From Anaerolineales bacterium (GTDB lineage Bacteria > Chloroflexota > Anaerolineae > 4572-78 > J111): a stretch of DNA of 64,000 nt. The notes beneath the pieces are model-generated. The model saw only the letters and a list, made by a program, of their open reading frames with translations, did no database searches and had not been told where the DNA came from. Position numbers and translations under genes: made by a program. Below are positions 26,810-36,730 of this stretch, piece by piece. Each line of letters starts with the position of its first letter. Within the stretch, counting starts at the first letter, position 1. Location: contig JACKAU010000014.1 of NCBI GenBank assembly GCA_020634855.1, forward strand, positions 62,001 through 126,000. Reading direction: 5' to 3'.

Positions 26810-27970
26810 TTAGCTAGCAGCTTCATTCAACGCATCCAGCAGAGCCTGCTGTTTATGTAGCCCAAAACCTTGGGCCGCAGCCGCTTGGATAATCGGCTCC
26901 CAACTTGGAACCGGGCAATCCTGCCAAGGAATGCCAAACTGCTCGAATACGGCGGCGGTCTCCGGCCACTCGTCCACAACCAACCGCACCGCCATAAAGC
27001 CCTGGATGCCGCCGGGGATCGATATCTGGTCCCCCCCCACATCATTTTTACGCTTAATTTTCTCGATCTTAACCTCAGCAGTTTCGTGCGTCACGCCCAA
27101 CAAGCGGGCCATATTCTCGCCCATAATCGCCGCATAAACGTCATCCGCCAGCTCCAACGCCTCAATCTGAGCCAAGAACGGTCGGAAATCCGGCTCCGCC
27201 TGCTGGCGCGGGCAAACCAGCAGCGGGTAATCGGAGCCGTAGAGAATCTTGCGATGATCGATGCAGGCCAGAGCCACCGAAAAAATTTTCTGAGTGGGAT
27301 ACAACAGCGGCGAGGCGGCGGTATCGTACCAAACGTTCTTTAGCGTCCGCCGTACCTTCGACATCAATTCGTAGAAGATCAAGCCGCCGCCCCAGTGAGC
27401 CAGGATCAATTTGAGGTCAGGGTATTGCTCAGCCAGCCAATAGTAATGGCGCAGCGGCGTCGTGCTTTTACCGGGGTAGTAGTGGCCGACCTCTTCGCTC
27501 ACGTGCAGATTGAGCGGTAGGTCGAAATCGATACAAGCCTCAACCAACCGCCGAAAGTCAGGATCATCGAGCGAGAATCCCTGGGCGTACGGGTTTAACT
27601 CGCCCACCCCGCACAGCCCGCCGTCGAGACACCGCCGTAACTCATCGAGCGCGGCCTGACCGGCTTTCGGCTGAATAGCCGCGAAGGCCATCACCCGCTC
27701 CGGCCAGCGGTTGACCACGGCCAGCACCCGGCTGTTACGCTCCACGCCGGTTTCGTGGCGCTGCGGGTACTCGCCCTGCAACACCACGCGATCCAAGCCG
27801 GCCTGCTCCATATCATCGATCATACGCTCGGCCGAAGCCCAACCCTGGATCGACTTACCAGTCTCATCAGACGACAGCAGCAACCCCCAATACGGTTCCT
27901 GTTGGGTAAATTCGGCCAGCCGCGCTCGCAGCGAAGGCGGCATATAATGGATGTGTGCATCGATGCGCAT
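26810..27970 (-). CDS. Amidohydrolase-2-family metal hydrolase with small C-terminal domain
   Basis: 386 residues. TIM-barrel metal motifs: DAHIH at residue 4, LNLHVSEEVGHY near 165, ILAHWGG near 200, and YGSDYPLL near 256, as in amidohydrolase_2 (ACMSD-like decarboxylases and lactonases). Residues about 320-386 (MAVRLVVDEWPETAAVFEQFGI) form an added helical domain resembling the DUF1858 type, which is unusual. Substrate unknown. Between it and the divergent aroE-like gene lies a two-hairpin repeat. Confidence 0.82.
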   Translation of the reverse strand: MRIDAHIHYMPPSLRARLAEFTQQEPYWGLLLSSDETGKSIQGWASAERMIDDMEQAGLDRVVLQGEYPQRHETGVERNSRVLAVVNRWPERVMAFAAIQPKAGQAALDELRRCLDGGLCGVGELNPYAQGFSLDDPDFRRLVEACIDFDLPLNLHVSEEVGHYYPGKSTTPLRHYYWLAEQYPDLKLILAHWGGGLIFYELMSKVRRTLKNVWYDTAASPLLYPTQKIFSVALACIDHRKILYGSDYPLLVCPRQQAEPDFRPFLAQIEALELADDVYAAIMGENMARLLGVTHETAEVKIEKIKRKNDVGGDQISIPGGIQGFMAVRLVVDEWPETAAVFEQFGIPWQDCPVPSWEPIIQAAAAQGFGLHKQQALLDALNEAAS

Positions 27971-28021
27971 GGTGTTAACTCCAAGAATAAAAATAGGCTA
28001 AGGCTGAAGCGTAGGTAGAGA

Positions 28022-28073
28022 GCGTCAAAGTAAACTTTGACGTTTGACCGACAAAGCAGAGCTTTGTTGCTCC
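28022..28073. repeat. Two-hairpin dispersed repeat, copy 1
   Basis: CGTCAAAGT (28023-28031) pairs with ACTTTGACG (28034-28042); ACAAAGC (28051-28057) pairs with GCTTTGT (28061-28067), followed by TGCTCC. The same order of hairpins with near-identical sequence recurs at 59224-59281. Confidence 0.75.
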
Positions 28074-28174
28074 AGAATCAAACCACATTCCAAAACTCAC
28101 AACCGGTTTTGCAATCGGTTAAATTCGTGCTACCCTGCCTGTCCACACTATAATTCACAGAGAGGTTCTTCGCA

Positions 28175-29038
28175 ATGTCGCCAGAAGTTAATTATAAAGC
28201 CGAACTGGTCGGCGTCTTTGGCCACCCGGTGGCCGAAAATCCGACCATCGTTATGCAGGAAGCCGGGTTTCGGGAATTGGGGTTGAATTGGCGCTACCTC
28301 AATATCGAGGTCTACCCTCAGGGTTTAGCTGATGCTATGCAAGGGCTGCGCGCTATGAACATGCAAGGTATCAACTTGACCATCCCACACAAAGTTGAAG
28401 TTCTGAAATATCTCGATGAAGTGGCCGGGGATGCCAAGCTAATGGGGGCGGTCAACACCGTTCGCCGCGAGGGCGACCGCTTGATCGGCGAGAATACCGA
28501 TGGTAAAGGCTTTCTCCGTGCGCTGCGGGATGATGCCCAGATCGATCCTGTCGGCCAACGTGTGGTTATTTTGGGCGCAGGCGGAGCCGCCAGAGCCATC
28601 GGAGTTGAACTGGCTTTAGCCCAAGCGGCGCACATCACCATTGTCAACCGAACCGTCCAACGTGGGCAGGATTTAACCACCTTGATTAGTGAAAACACAC
28701 CTGCTCAGGCCGATTTTGTGGTGTGGGATGGCCCTTATACTGTGCCGGCCGAAACCAATATTCTAGTCAATGCCACCTCCATTGGCCTTTATCCTGATAT
28801 CACCGCCAAACCCGACCTGGATTACGACACCATTACCGCTGGTATGGTCGTGTGCGATGTTATCCCCAACCCGCCGCACACGCCGTTTTTGCGGGAAGCC
28901 GAAGCGCGGGGCGCTCGCGCCTTGGATGGCTTGGGCATGCTAGTTTATCAGGGCGCGATTGCGTTCAAAATGTGGACCGGCTTCGACGCACCGGGCGAGG
29001 TTATGCACCGGGCGCTAGCTGAGGTCTTTACCACTTGA
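28175..29038 (+). CDS. Shikimate dehydrogenase-family protein with altered substrate motif
   Basis: 287 residues. Family hallmarks: IPHK with the catalytic lysine near 73, ENTDGKGF with the catalytic aspartate near 109, NAD(P) loop GAGGAARAIG near 135, NATSIGLYPD, and YQGAIAFKMWTG at the end. However, the N-terminal substrate loop, normally P-x-x-S-x-S-P, reads HPVAENPTIVMQEAGF: both serines that bind the shikimate carboxylate are missing. Either it uses another polyol acid or binds differently. No other aromatic-pathway gene is nearby. Start ATG with GAGAGG upstream. Confidence 0.85.
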   Translation: MSPEVNYKAELVGVFGHPVAENPTIVMQEAGFRELGLNWRYLNIEVYPQGLADAMQGLRAMNMQGINLTIPHKVEVLKYLDEVAGDAKLMGAVNTVRREGDRLIGENTDGKGFLRALRDDAQIDPVGQRVVILGAGGAARAIGVELALAQAAHITIVNRTVQRGQDLTTLISENTPAQADFVVWDGPYTVPAETNILVNATSIGLYPDITAKPDLDYDTITAGMVVCDVIPNPPHTPFLREAEARGARALDGLGMLVYQGAIAFKMWTGFDAPGEVMHRALAEVFTT

Positions 29039-29099
29039 TTTCGCTAACGGAGACTCTTGTAATCTGACCGATACGATACCCTCAAATTAGGAGACATGA

Positions 29100-29744
29100 A
29101 TGAAACTGATTTCGATTAATGTTGGCCAACCCCGCGAAGTTGAATGGCACGGCCAAAAAGTGACGACGGGCATTTTCAAAGAACCGGTCGCCGGGCCAGT
29201 GATGGTCCGCATGCTCAACCTCGACGGCGACAAACAAGCCGATCTGTCCGTCCACGGCGGGGTCGATAAAGCGGTATACGCCTATCCTACGGAGCATTAC
29301 GATTACTGGCACGGCGAACTGCCCGATATGAATCTACCCTGGGGCATGTTCGGCGAAAACTTAACCATCGAAGGTCTGGTCGAGGCCGAAGTCAATATCG
29401 GCGACCATTTCCGGCTGGGCAGCGCCGAACTGGTCGCCACCCAGCCGCGCCTACCCTGCTTCAAACTCGGTCTCAAATTTGGTCGCGATGACATGGTCAA
29501 ACGCTTCCTCGCCAGCCGCCGTACCGGAGTCTACTTCAAGGTGGTACGCGAAGGCCAAATACAGATCGGCGATGAATTAGAACTGCTGCGCCGCGATGGA
29601 ACTGAGGTTACTATCGCCGATATTACTCGTCTCTTTGCCTTCGAAAAGGATGACCTAACGACTCTCCAAAAAGCCGTCCAGGTAAAGGATCTACCTGACG
29701 GTTGGCGTGACTACTTTCAGCAACAAATCGATAAACGTAGTTAA
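29100..29744 (+). CDS. YiiM-like MOSC-domain protein
   Basis: 214 residues. Full-length YiiM organisation: beta-barrel MOSC domain with DLSVHGGVDKAVYAYP, GMFGENLTIEGL, and the cysteine in QPRLPCFKLGLKFG (about residue 122), followed by a three-helix tail. E. coli YiiM reduces N-hydroxylated compounds using molybdenum cofactor, so this protein is probably a molybdoenzyme as well. TTAGGAG precedes the ATG. It stands alone upstream of the macroglobulin gene. Confidence 0.9.
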   Translation: MKLISINVGQPREVEWHGQKVTTGIFKEPVAGPVMVRMLNLDGDKQADLSVHGGVDKAVYAYPTEHYDYWHGELPDMNLPWGMFGENLTIEGLVEAEVNIGDHFRLGSAELVATQPRLPCFKLGLKFGRDDMVKRFLASRRTGVYFKVVREGQIQIGDELELLRRDGTEVTIADITRLFAFEKDDLTTLQKAVQVKDLPDGWRDYFQQQIDKRS

Positions 29745-29833
29745 TCCGACCGTTTTCAACGGAACTCCTTGACCCCCAACGGCGTCTATGTATCATAAAA
29801 CCTAGACCCAACTTGGATAAAAGGAGTTTCCAG

Positions 29834-32800
29834 ATGAGAAGAGAAAACCGTTGGAGATGGGAGACTGGAGATGGGAGATTAGGAACACAAATGTCCTCTC
29901 CCACTGCCGCCCTATTCATCATTCATCATTCATTGTTCATCATTCTAGCTATTCTACTCGCCTTCACCGCCTGCACCTCCGCCACCGCCGCCCAAACCAC
30001 CGCCTCGACCCCAGATTCTTCGCCAACACCAACCCTAACTCCGACCGCGCCGCCACCCCCGCCCAAAGTGACCTACACCCCGGTCGAGCTGGGAACCGTG
30101 TCGCCGGTCATTGTGCAACGATTTCCCCGGCGCGGCGAGGAACTGCCTGCCGATGGCGCAATCGAGTTGGTTTTTGACCGGGCTATGGATCAAAATGCTG
30201 TGGACACTGCCTTTTCCCTTCAGACCGCTGCCGATCAGCCTCAACAAATCGAGGGCGACATCACCTGGCCCGATGAGCGAACGATGCAATTTACCCCGGC
30301 CCAACCGCTCGACCGGGCAACCGTCTACGACGCGATTTTGACTCAGGATGCCGTGGCCGAAGACGGCGCGCCGCTGGCCGAGCCGTTCACCTTTCGCTTC
30401 AGCACGCCGGGCTATCTGGAAGTGACCCAGATCATCCCCGCCGACGGCACGACCGATGTAGAAACCAACGCGACCATCACGGTGATGTTCAACCGGCCTG
30501 TGGTGCCGCTGACCTCGTTGGAAGAGGCCGAAAAGTTCCCGCAGCCGCTCGAATTTGAGCCGGCGATTTCCGGTCAAGGCGAGTGGCTCAATACCTCAAT
30601 TTATGTATTCACGCCGGACGGCGATCTTCCCGGCGGGATGACCTTCACCGTCCGGGTCAAAGCCGGGCTGCAAGATGTCGCCGAGAAGACCGATCTGCCC
30701 AACGACTTTGAATGGCGCTTTACCACCCAACCGCCGGAAGTCGTTTTTACTACCCCCAACGACGGTCAAACCCTGGTTCCCATCGAAAACCCCATTAAAA
30801 TTACCTTCAGCCAGCCGGTCGAGGCCCAATCAGCGCAAGACAAATTCGAGCTAACCGCAGCTGGTAGCTTGTTCGGCGGCACTGTCGCCGGCCAGTATGA
30901 AGTCATCAGCGAAACCTTAACCTTCACCCCCACCGAACCGCTGGAGTTCGACACACGCTACAACGTCACCATCGATGCGGGTGTGACCGGCGCCGCGGGC
31001 GGCAGCGGTATGATCAGCCCTTATAGTTTTGGCTTTACGACCGTACCCTTACCTCGTATCGTCGGCACCGAACCGGCTGATGGCGACAATAACGCCCCAC
31101 CACAAACCGGCTTCTCCATTCTTTTCAACACCCCGATCAATCCGGCTACGGTTATGGACCATGTCGAAATGGTTCCGCCGCTGCCGCTAACGCCAACGCT
31201 GGTCTACACGTCCTACTCACCTTGGAACAACAGCTTTAACTTTAGCTTCGGCGCCCAACCTTCCACCGCCTACCAAGTTCGCATCAGCCCCGGCATCGAA
31301 GATCCTTACGGAAATAAAACCACTGACAACCTAAACGTCCGATTTCGCACCCGCTCCCTGCCTCCCAACTACCAACTACGCACACCCGATTTTGTCGGCA
31401 CTTACGACGCCGCGTTGCCGGCTAAAATGGTCGTGAGGTTCGTTAATGTTAACACCCTCAACCTCCGCCTCTACCAACTCGATCCGGAGGACGTACTCAA
31501 CCCTTGGGACTGGAACACCGATCGCCAGCCTGACTCGTCGCGCTTGCTGCGTGAATGGCAGGAACGGCTTGAAGCGCCGGCCGATAAACAAGCTTTCCAG
31601 GTCATCGATCTGAGCGAGGAGGGCGGGCCACTAGCGCCGGGCGTCTACTTACTCGATACTGACTCGCCCCAGCTTAACAATCAGAACTACTATGCTCACC
31701 GCCATCTGCTTGTTGTAACTGAGATCAATCTGACCCTTAAAGCCGGTCAGCGCGACGCGCTGGTCTGGGCAACTGACCTGGCCAACGGTGAACCGGTCAC
31801 GGGGCAGGAGATTGTCTTTTTCGATACTGACAACAGACAACAACTTGGCTCCGCCACCACAGATAGCAGCGGACTGGCTCGCCTGGACTTGGGCCAGCGC
31901 CCCTATCGGACGACAATCATCGCGCTGATTGACACGACCGATGACAACTTCAGCGCCGTATCCGAAAATTGGGCGCGCGGCATCAGCCCTTATGAGTTTG
32001 GTCTCGATTTCGCCTACAACCTGCCGGACTACAACGTCCATCTCTACACCGACCGGCCGATCTACCGTCCCGGCCAGACCATCCACTTCAAGGGCATCAT
32101 CCGCAGCGAAGATGACGTCCAGTTCCGCCGCCCTGATGTCGGTCGAGTCAATGTCTCCATTTTTGACGCTGCCTATGAGACCATTTTGGAAGAAGAGGTT
32201 GAAGTTAGCCCGGCGGGAACCTTTAACGGTTCGGTCGATTTGGAGGAAGGCGCGGCGCTGGGGAATTACACCATCGCGGTCAACTTCGGCGACCAGCACT
32301 TTGAGCAGTATGTGCAGGTCGCGGCCTATCGCGCGCCTGAATTCGAGGTCACGGTCGAGCCAAGTGAGCCGGAACTGCTGCGCGGTGAAGATGTCGAAGC
32401 GACCATCCACACCAACTACTTCTTCGGCGGGCCGCTGGCCGGAGCCGACGTTACCTGGAACGTGCTGGCCGAAAGTTATCGATTTGAGCCGCCTCAGTTG
32501 GGCGGCTACAGCTTCACCGACGCCAATGATCCCTATGTCTGCTTCGACTGCTGGTGGTGGCAACCTGACACCTTCCCGCAGCCTATTCTCGACGGCAGCG
32601 GCACCTCCGACGCCGCCGGCCAGTTGAGCCTGACTCTCGACGGACAGGAACTGGACGAAATTTTAGAAACCGGCAGCCAACGATTGACCATCGAAGCCAA
32701 CGCCACCGGTCCTGATAACCAGTTTATTTCGGGCCGCAACACGGTTATTGTCCACAAGGGTGACTACTACATCGGCCTCAGCCCGCAAGAGCAGGTGGCC

Positions 32801-35800
32801 GACGCCAATGAAGAAACCGCCATCGACCTCATCGCCGTCGATTGGGATGCCCAACGACTGGTCGATAAAACGCTCGACGTCCAGATCGTGCGCTACGAAT
32901 GGGTCAATACCTTCATCGAGGAAGTCGGCGGCGGCTACTGGCAATCAGAAACTAAAAAGGAACTGGTCGATCAATTCACCGTCACCACCGATGCCCAAGG
33001 CGAAGCCATCGCCCGCTTCACCCCACCCCAAGGCGGCTCCTACCAAATCATCGCCCAAGACGACGCCACCCTTACCAACCAACAATCTAACCAACTCGCC
33101 AACCTACCCACCTCCCCCATTCGTTCCTCTATCTTCGTCTGGGTTGCCGGCGAGGACGATATTTCCTGGCGGCGCGAAAACAATGACCGCATCACCCTCA
33201 TCAGCGACAAAGCCGGCTACGAACCGGGCGAAACCGCCGAAATTCTCATCCCCTCGCCGTTTGAGGGTGAGCACTATGCTCTGGTCACCGTCGAGCGCGG
33301 GCGCATCATCGAGCAAGAGGTCATCGAAATGACCAGCACCAGCCAAGTGTACCAACTACCGATCACCGAAAACTATGCCCCCAACATCTATGTCTCCGTG
33401 GTGCTGGTTCAAGGCCGTGAAGGGCCAACCGCCGATGATGCTCCACGGCTGGCGGATTACAAAGTGGGTATTTTACCTATCGGCGTCAATCCTTCGGCGC
33501 AGTTGCTCAACATCAGCTTGATGGCTTCGCCGGAGCAGGCCGAACCCGGCAGTGAAGTCACTTACAATTTAGAAGTAACCGATGTCAACAACGAGCCGGT
33601 CTCGGCTGAATTCTCGCTCGATCTGGTCGATAAAGCGGTGCTGTCGCTCCAGCCGCGCCAGCCGGAGGCCATCGTCAAGGCTTATTACGACCGGCGAGCG
33701 CTAGGCATCAGCACCTCCAGCGGCTTGAGCGTGTCGGTCAACCGCTTGCTGCTGGAACTGGCCGAAGATTTGGGCTTGGACCAAGATGATTTTGCTCAGG
33801 CTGCGCCGCCGGCTGAAGCGCCGGTCGCCGAAATGGAAGAGGCGGCGGCCGAACCACAGGCTCTGGCTGGTGCGCCCGCTGCCACCAACGTCGTCCGGGC
33901 CGAAGCGATGGTCGCCGACGAAGCGCTAGACAGCGCCGCCGCGAACAAAGCTCAGATTCCCGCCGGCGTTGAAGTGCGCGAAGAGTTCAGCGACACGGCT
34001 TTTTGGGAGCCGGTCATCGTCACCGACGAAAGCGGCCAGGCCGAGGTGACGCTAACCCTGCCCGATAACCTGACCACCTGGGTGATGCGCGGCGTCGGCG
34101 TTACCAACGAGACTGAGGTTGGCGAGGCCACGACCGAGCTGGTCTCGACGATGCCGCTGTTGATCCGGCCGGTCGCGCCTCGCTTTTTGGTGGTCGATGA
34201 CAAGGCCCAACTGGCGGCCAACATCACCAACAACACCGATGATACCATCGAAGCCGAAGTAACGCTCTCAGCCGATGGGGTAATCATTGACAGTGCCACC
34301 GCCGCCGTCCAAACCATCGAGGTGCCGGCTCAGAGCGAAACGAAAGTCACCTGGGACGTCACCGCCGAGGATGTGACTGAAACCGAACTGGTCTTTGCCG
34401 CCGTCAGTACCGATGGCGAGTACAGCGACGCCGCCAAACCGCGTCTGACGACCGGCCCGGACGGCACACTTTTAGTTTATCGCTACACTGCGCCGGACAT
34501 CGTCGGCACAGCGGGCCAATTAACCGAAGGCGGCAACCAAACCGAAGTAGTCGCCCTGCCGCCTAATTTCGACGAGCGGCGCGGCGAGTTGAGCATCCAG
34601 CTCGATCCCAGTCTAGCCGCTGGTATGCGCGACGGTCTGGATTACCTGGAACATTACGAGTACGAATGCACCGAACAGACCGTCAGCCGTTTTCTACCCA
34701 ATGTACTCACCTTTAACGCCCTGCAATCATTGGGTATTGAGAATCAAGAGTTGGAAGCACGCCTGCCGGGGTTAGTCGATGAAGGGTTAAACAAACTCTA
34801 CAACCAGCAAAAATCGGACGGCGGCTGGGGCTGGTGGTCAACCACCGAAAGCAATGTCCATATCACCGCCTACGTGGTCTTCGCCCTGACCAAAGCCCAA
34901 CAGGCTGGAGTTGATGTCTCGGCTACAGTGTTATCAAACGGGCAGAATTACCTGCTCAACCATCTAAAATCCACCCGCCAGTTGAACAGTACGCCCGACG
35001 CCAATCGCCACGCTTTTGTGCTGTACACGCTGGCCGAAGGGGATGCCGCCCCCGTCGATGCGTTGGAAGACCTGTTTGAGGATCGTGAAAAACTGGCCCA
35101 TTACGGCCGGGCTTACCTGGCGTTGGCTCTCAACCTGACCGACGCCCAAAAGTACGGCGACAACATCGACACCCTGCTGTCCGATTTGAACAATGCCGCT
35201 ATCTTGAGCGCCACCGGCGCGCATTGGGAGGAAGACAGTTACGACTGGTGGGCTATGAACACCGATACCCGCTCGACGGCGATCATTTTGGACACTCTGG
35301 CTCGCCTCGATCCGGACAACGCCCTGATCCCGAATGTGGTCCGCTGGTTGATGGTCGCTCGGCAAGACGGCATTTGGGAGACCACCCAAGAAACCGCCTG
35401 GGCGCTCATCGCGTTGACCGACTGGATGGTTGAGACCGGTGAGTTGGAAGCGGATTACGATTACTCGCTGTTTTTGAATGAGGATGAGATCATCAGTGGT
35501 TCGGCCACGAAGGAGAATGTACAGGAGAGCGTTAAGCAGCGTATACCGATTGCTGATTTACTGGTTGATACCGGCAACGCGCTGACAGTGGCTCGCACCG
35601 ACGGCAATGGGCGGCTCTACTACAGCGCCCACTTGAAAGTCTACCTGCCGGTTGAAGATATCGAGCCGGCGGAGCGCGGCATCATCGTCAGCCGCCAATA
35701 CCGGTTGGAGTCGTGTTTGACCGAACAGACCAAGGATAAAAGTGTGGTTTGCCAGGACGTGCGTGAGGCTAAATTGGGCGACGTCATTCGCGTCGATTTA

Positions 35801-36199
35801 ACCGTCATTGCCCCGAATGATCTGTATTACGTGGTCGTAGAGGATCCGCTTCCCGCCGGAGCGGAGGCTATCGATACCGGGCTGGCCACTACCAGCCTGC
35901 TGGCGATGGACCCCACCCTGCGGCGCACCAGTCGAACCTACTTCGGCGAGGAAGAGATCGCCTTTGGTGGACGACCCGCTTACTGGTGGTGGTGGAATTG
36001 GTACTCGCGCAGCGAACTACGCGATGAGAAAGTGGTCCTGTTTGCCGATTATCTACCCAAAGGCACTTATGAGTACAGCTATACCATGCGGGCCACTCTG
36101 CCCGGAGACTACCAGGTCATTCCCACGGTGGCTTCAGAGTTTTACTTCCCAGAGGTCTTTGGCCGTAGCGACGGCCGGCTGTTGAGTATTGGTCGATAA
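29834..36199 (+). CDS. Bacterial alpha-2-macroglobulin with four Ig-like N-terminal repeats and thioester
   Basis: 2121 residues from ATG 29834 (AAGGAG seven bases upstream); ATG 29891 would give a shorter signal peptide and is also possible. The hydrophobic segment ALFIIHHSLFIILAILLAFTAC ends in a cysteine, suggesting a lipoprotein. A Thr/Pro linker is followed by four Big_5-type Ig-like units (starting near 90, 194, 300 and 405), the MG domains (about 510-1300), an Ala/Glu/Pro-rich low-complexity stretch at about 1320-1372 in the bait position, and the thioester motif CTEQ near 1612 in a helical domain with GGWGWW. Intact CxEQ implies covalent trapping of proteases. Usual PBP1C partner is absent. 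An intrinsic terminator follows. Confidence 0.92.
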   Translation: MRRENRWRWETGDGRLGTQMSSPTAALFIIHHSLFIILAILLAFTACTSATAAQTTASTPDSSPTPTLTPTAPPPPPKVTYTPVELGTVSPVIVQRFPRRGEELPADGAIELVFDRAMDQNAVDTAFSLQTAADQPQQIEGDITWPDERTMQFTPAQPLDRATVYDAILTQDAVAEDGAPLAEPFTFRFSTPGYLEVTQIIPADGTTDVETNATITVMFNRPVVPLTSLEEAEKFPQPLEFEPAISGQGEWLNTSIYVFTPDGDLPGGMTFTVRVKAGLQDVAEKTDLPNDFEWRFTTQPPEVVFTTPNDGQTLVPIENPIKITFSQPVEAQSAQDKFELTAAGSLFGGTVAGQYEVISETLTFTPTEPLEFDTRYNVTIDAGVTGAAGGSGMISPYSFGFTTVPLPRIVGTEPADGDNNAPPQTGFSILFNTPINPATVMDHVEMVPPLPLTPTLVYTSYSPWNNSFNFSFGAQPSTAYQVRISPGIEDPYGNKTTDNLNVRFRTRSLPPNYQLRTPDFVGTYDAALPAKMVVRFVNVNTLNLRLYQLDPEDVLNPWDWNTDRQPDSSRLLREWQERLEAPADKQAFQVIDLSEEGGPLAPGVYLLDTDSPQLNNQNYYAHRHLLVVTEINLTLKAGQRDALVWATDLANGEPVTGQEIVFFDTDNRQQLGSATTDSSGLARLDLGQRPYRTTIIALIDTTDDNFSAVSENWARGISPYEFGLDFAYNLPDYNVHLYTDRPIYRPGQTIHFKGIIRSEDDVQFRRPDVGRVNVSIFDAAYETILEEEVEVSPAGTFNGSVDLEEGAALGNYTIAVNFGDQHFEQYVQVAAYRAPEFEVTVEPSEPELLRGEDVEATIHTNYFFGGPLAGADVTWNVLAESYRFEPPQLGGYSFTDANDPYVCFDCWWWQPDTFPQPILDGSGTSDAAGQLSLTLDGQELDEILETGSQRLTIEANATGPDNQFISGRNTVIVHKGDYYIGLSPQEQVADANEETAIDLIAVDWDAQRLVDKTLDVQIVRYEWVNTFIEEVGGGYWQSETKKELVDQFTVTTDAQGEAIARFTPPQGGSYQIIAQDDATLTNQQSNQLANLPTSPIRSSIFVWVAGEDDISWRRENNDRITLISDKAGYEPGETAEILIPSPFEGEHYALVTVERGRIIEQEVIEMTSTSQVYQLPITENYAPNIYVSVVLVQGREGPTADDAPRLADYKVGILPIGVNPSAQLLNISLMASPEQAEPGSEVTYNLEVTDVNNEPVSAEFSLDLVDKAVLSLQPRQPEAIVKAYYDRRALGISTSSGLSVSVNRLLLELAEDLGLDQDDFAQAAPPAEAPVAEMEEAAAEPQALAGAPAATNVVRAEAMVADEALDSAAANKAQIPAGVEVREEFSDTAFWEPVIVTDESGQAEVTLTLPDNLTTWVMRGVGVTNETEVGEATTELVSTMPLLIRPVAPRFLVVDDKAQLAANITNNTDDTIEAEVTLSADGVIIDSATAAVQTIEVPAQSETKVTWDVTAEDVTETELVFAAVSTDGEYSDAAKPRLTTGPDGTLLVYRYTAPDIVGTAGQLTEGGNQTEVVALPPNFDERRGELSIQLDPSLAAGMRDGLDYLEHYEYECTEQTVSRFLPNVLTFNALQSLGIENQELEARLPGLVDEGLNKLYNQQKSDGGWGWWSTTESNVHITAYVVFALTKAQQAGVDVSATVLSNGQNYLLNHLKSTRQLNSTPDANRHAFVLYTLAEGDAAPVDALEDLFEDREKLAHYGRAYLALALNLTDAQKYGDNIDTLLSDLNNAAILSATGAHWEEDSYDWWAMNTDTRSTAIILDTLARLDPDNALIPNVVRWLMVARQDGIWETTQETAWALIALTDWMVETGELEADYDYSLFLNEDEIISGSATKENVQESVKQRIPIADLLVDTGNALTVARTDGNGRLYYSAHLKVYLPVEDIEPAERGIIVSRQYRLESCLTEQTKDKSVVCQDVREAKLGDVIRVDLTVIAPNDLYYVVVEDPLPAGAEAIDTGLATTSLLAMDPTLRRTSRTYFGEEEIAFGGRPAYWWWWNWYSRSELRDEKVVLFADYLPKGTYEYSYTMRATLPGDYQVIPTVASEFYFPEVFGRSDGRLLSIGR

Positions 36200-36203
36200 A
36201 ACA

Positions 36204-36233
36204 AAAAAATCCCCCCGATTGGGGGGATTTTTT
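36204..36233. terminator. Bidirectional terminator between macroglobulin and khpA
   Basis: AAAAAATCCCCCC (36204-36216), loop GATT, GGGGGGATTTTTT (36221-36233). Perfect 13-bp stem with T-runs on both strands. Confidence 0.92.
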
Positions 36234-36251
36234 ATACCGCATTTTCTGTTA

Positions 36252-36488
36252 TTAAATGATTTCTAAATTGACCCGCTTACCGTCCTTAGCGGCACTGGTG
36301 CGGAGCAACGTTCGCATGGCATTGGCTACCCGACCCTCTTTGCCAATGATGCGGCCCATATCATCCGGCGCAACACTGAGCTCGAGGACAATCATCGAGG
36401 CACCCTCTACTTCCTCTACTCTTACTTCCTCGGCCTTGCTAACGACGGCTCTCGCCATTTCTAGTGTTAAGTCTTTTAGATGTCCCAT
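36252..36488 (-). CDS. khpA: KH-domain RNA-binding protein KhpA
   Basis: 78 residues from the ATG at 36486-36488; GGGAGG lies seven bases upstream, so the longer frame starting at TTG 36503 is rejected. Single type II KH domain with the GxxG loop in IIGKEGRVANAM. KhpA-like proteins bind RNA, with KhpB in Firmicutes, and affect cell division or ribosome work. The gene usually sits behind rpsP; here it stands alone. Confidence 0.92.
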   Translation of the reverse strand: MGHLKDLTLEMARAVVSKAEEVRVEEVEGASMIVLELSVAPDDMGRIIGKEGRVANAMRTLLRTSAAKDGKRVNLEII

Positions 36489-36654
36489 TTTCGAACCTCC
36501 CAATTCGAATCTAGTGTTAGGTTTTTTGGTACTTGTATCAAGTCAGTATATCAAGTTTGCGGTACTGGGTCAATAGACGTTACTAACCCATAAGTACTAA
36601 GGTACTCCGCATAGGAAGATATTTAATAAAAAAACGCTTAATTTATAATAAATT

Positions 36655-36684
36655 TTGTTAAACTTAATGGTAAGGTGATATTAT
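36655..36684 (+). promoter_or_regulatory. Promoter of the dehydrogenase gene at 36731
   Basis: TTGTTA (36655-36660), 18-base spacer, TATTAT (36679-36684), in a very AT-rich stretch. Confidence 0.5.
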
Positions 36685-36730
36685 ACACCAGCTAAATTGT
36701 TACAACAAATATCCGGGTAAAAAAAGAAAT

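Noticed and set aside
31649..32563. 304-residue minus-strand open frame
   Set aside because: Antisense to the macroglobulin MG domains; no start signal or recognisable motif.
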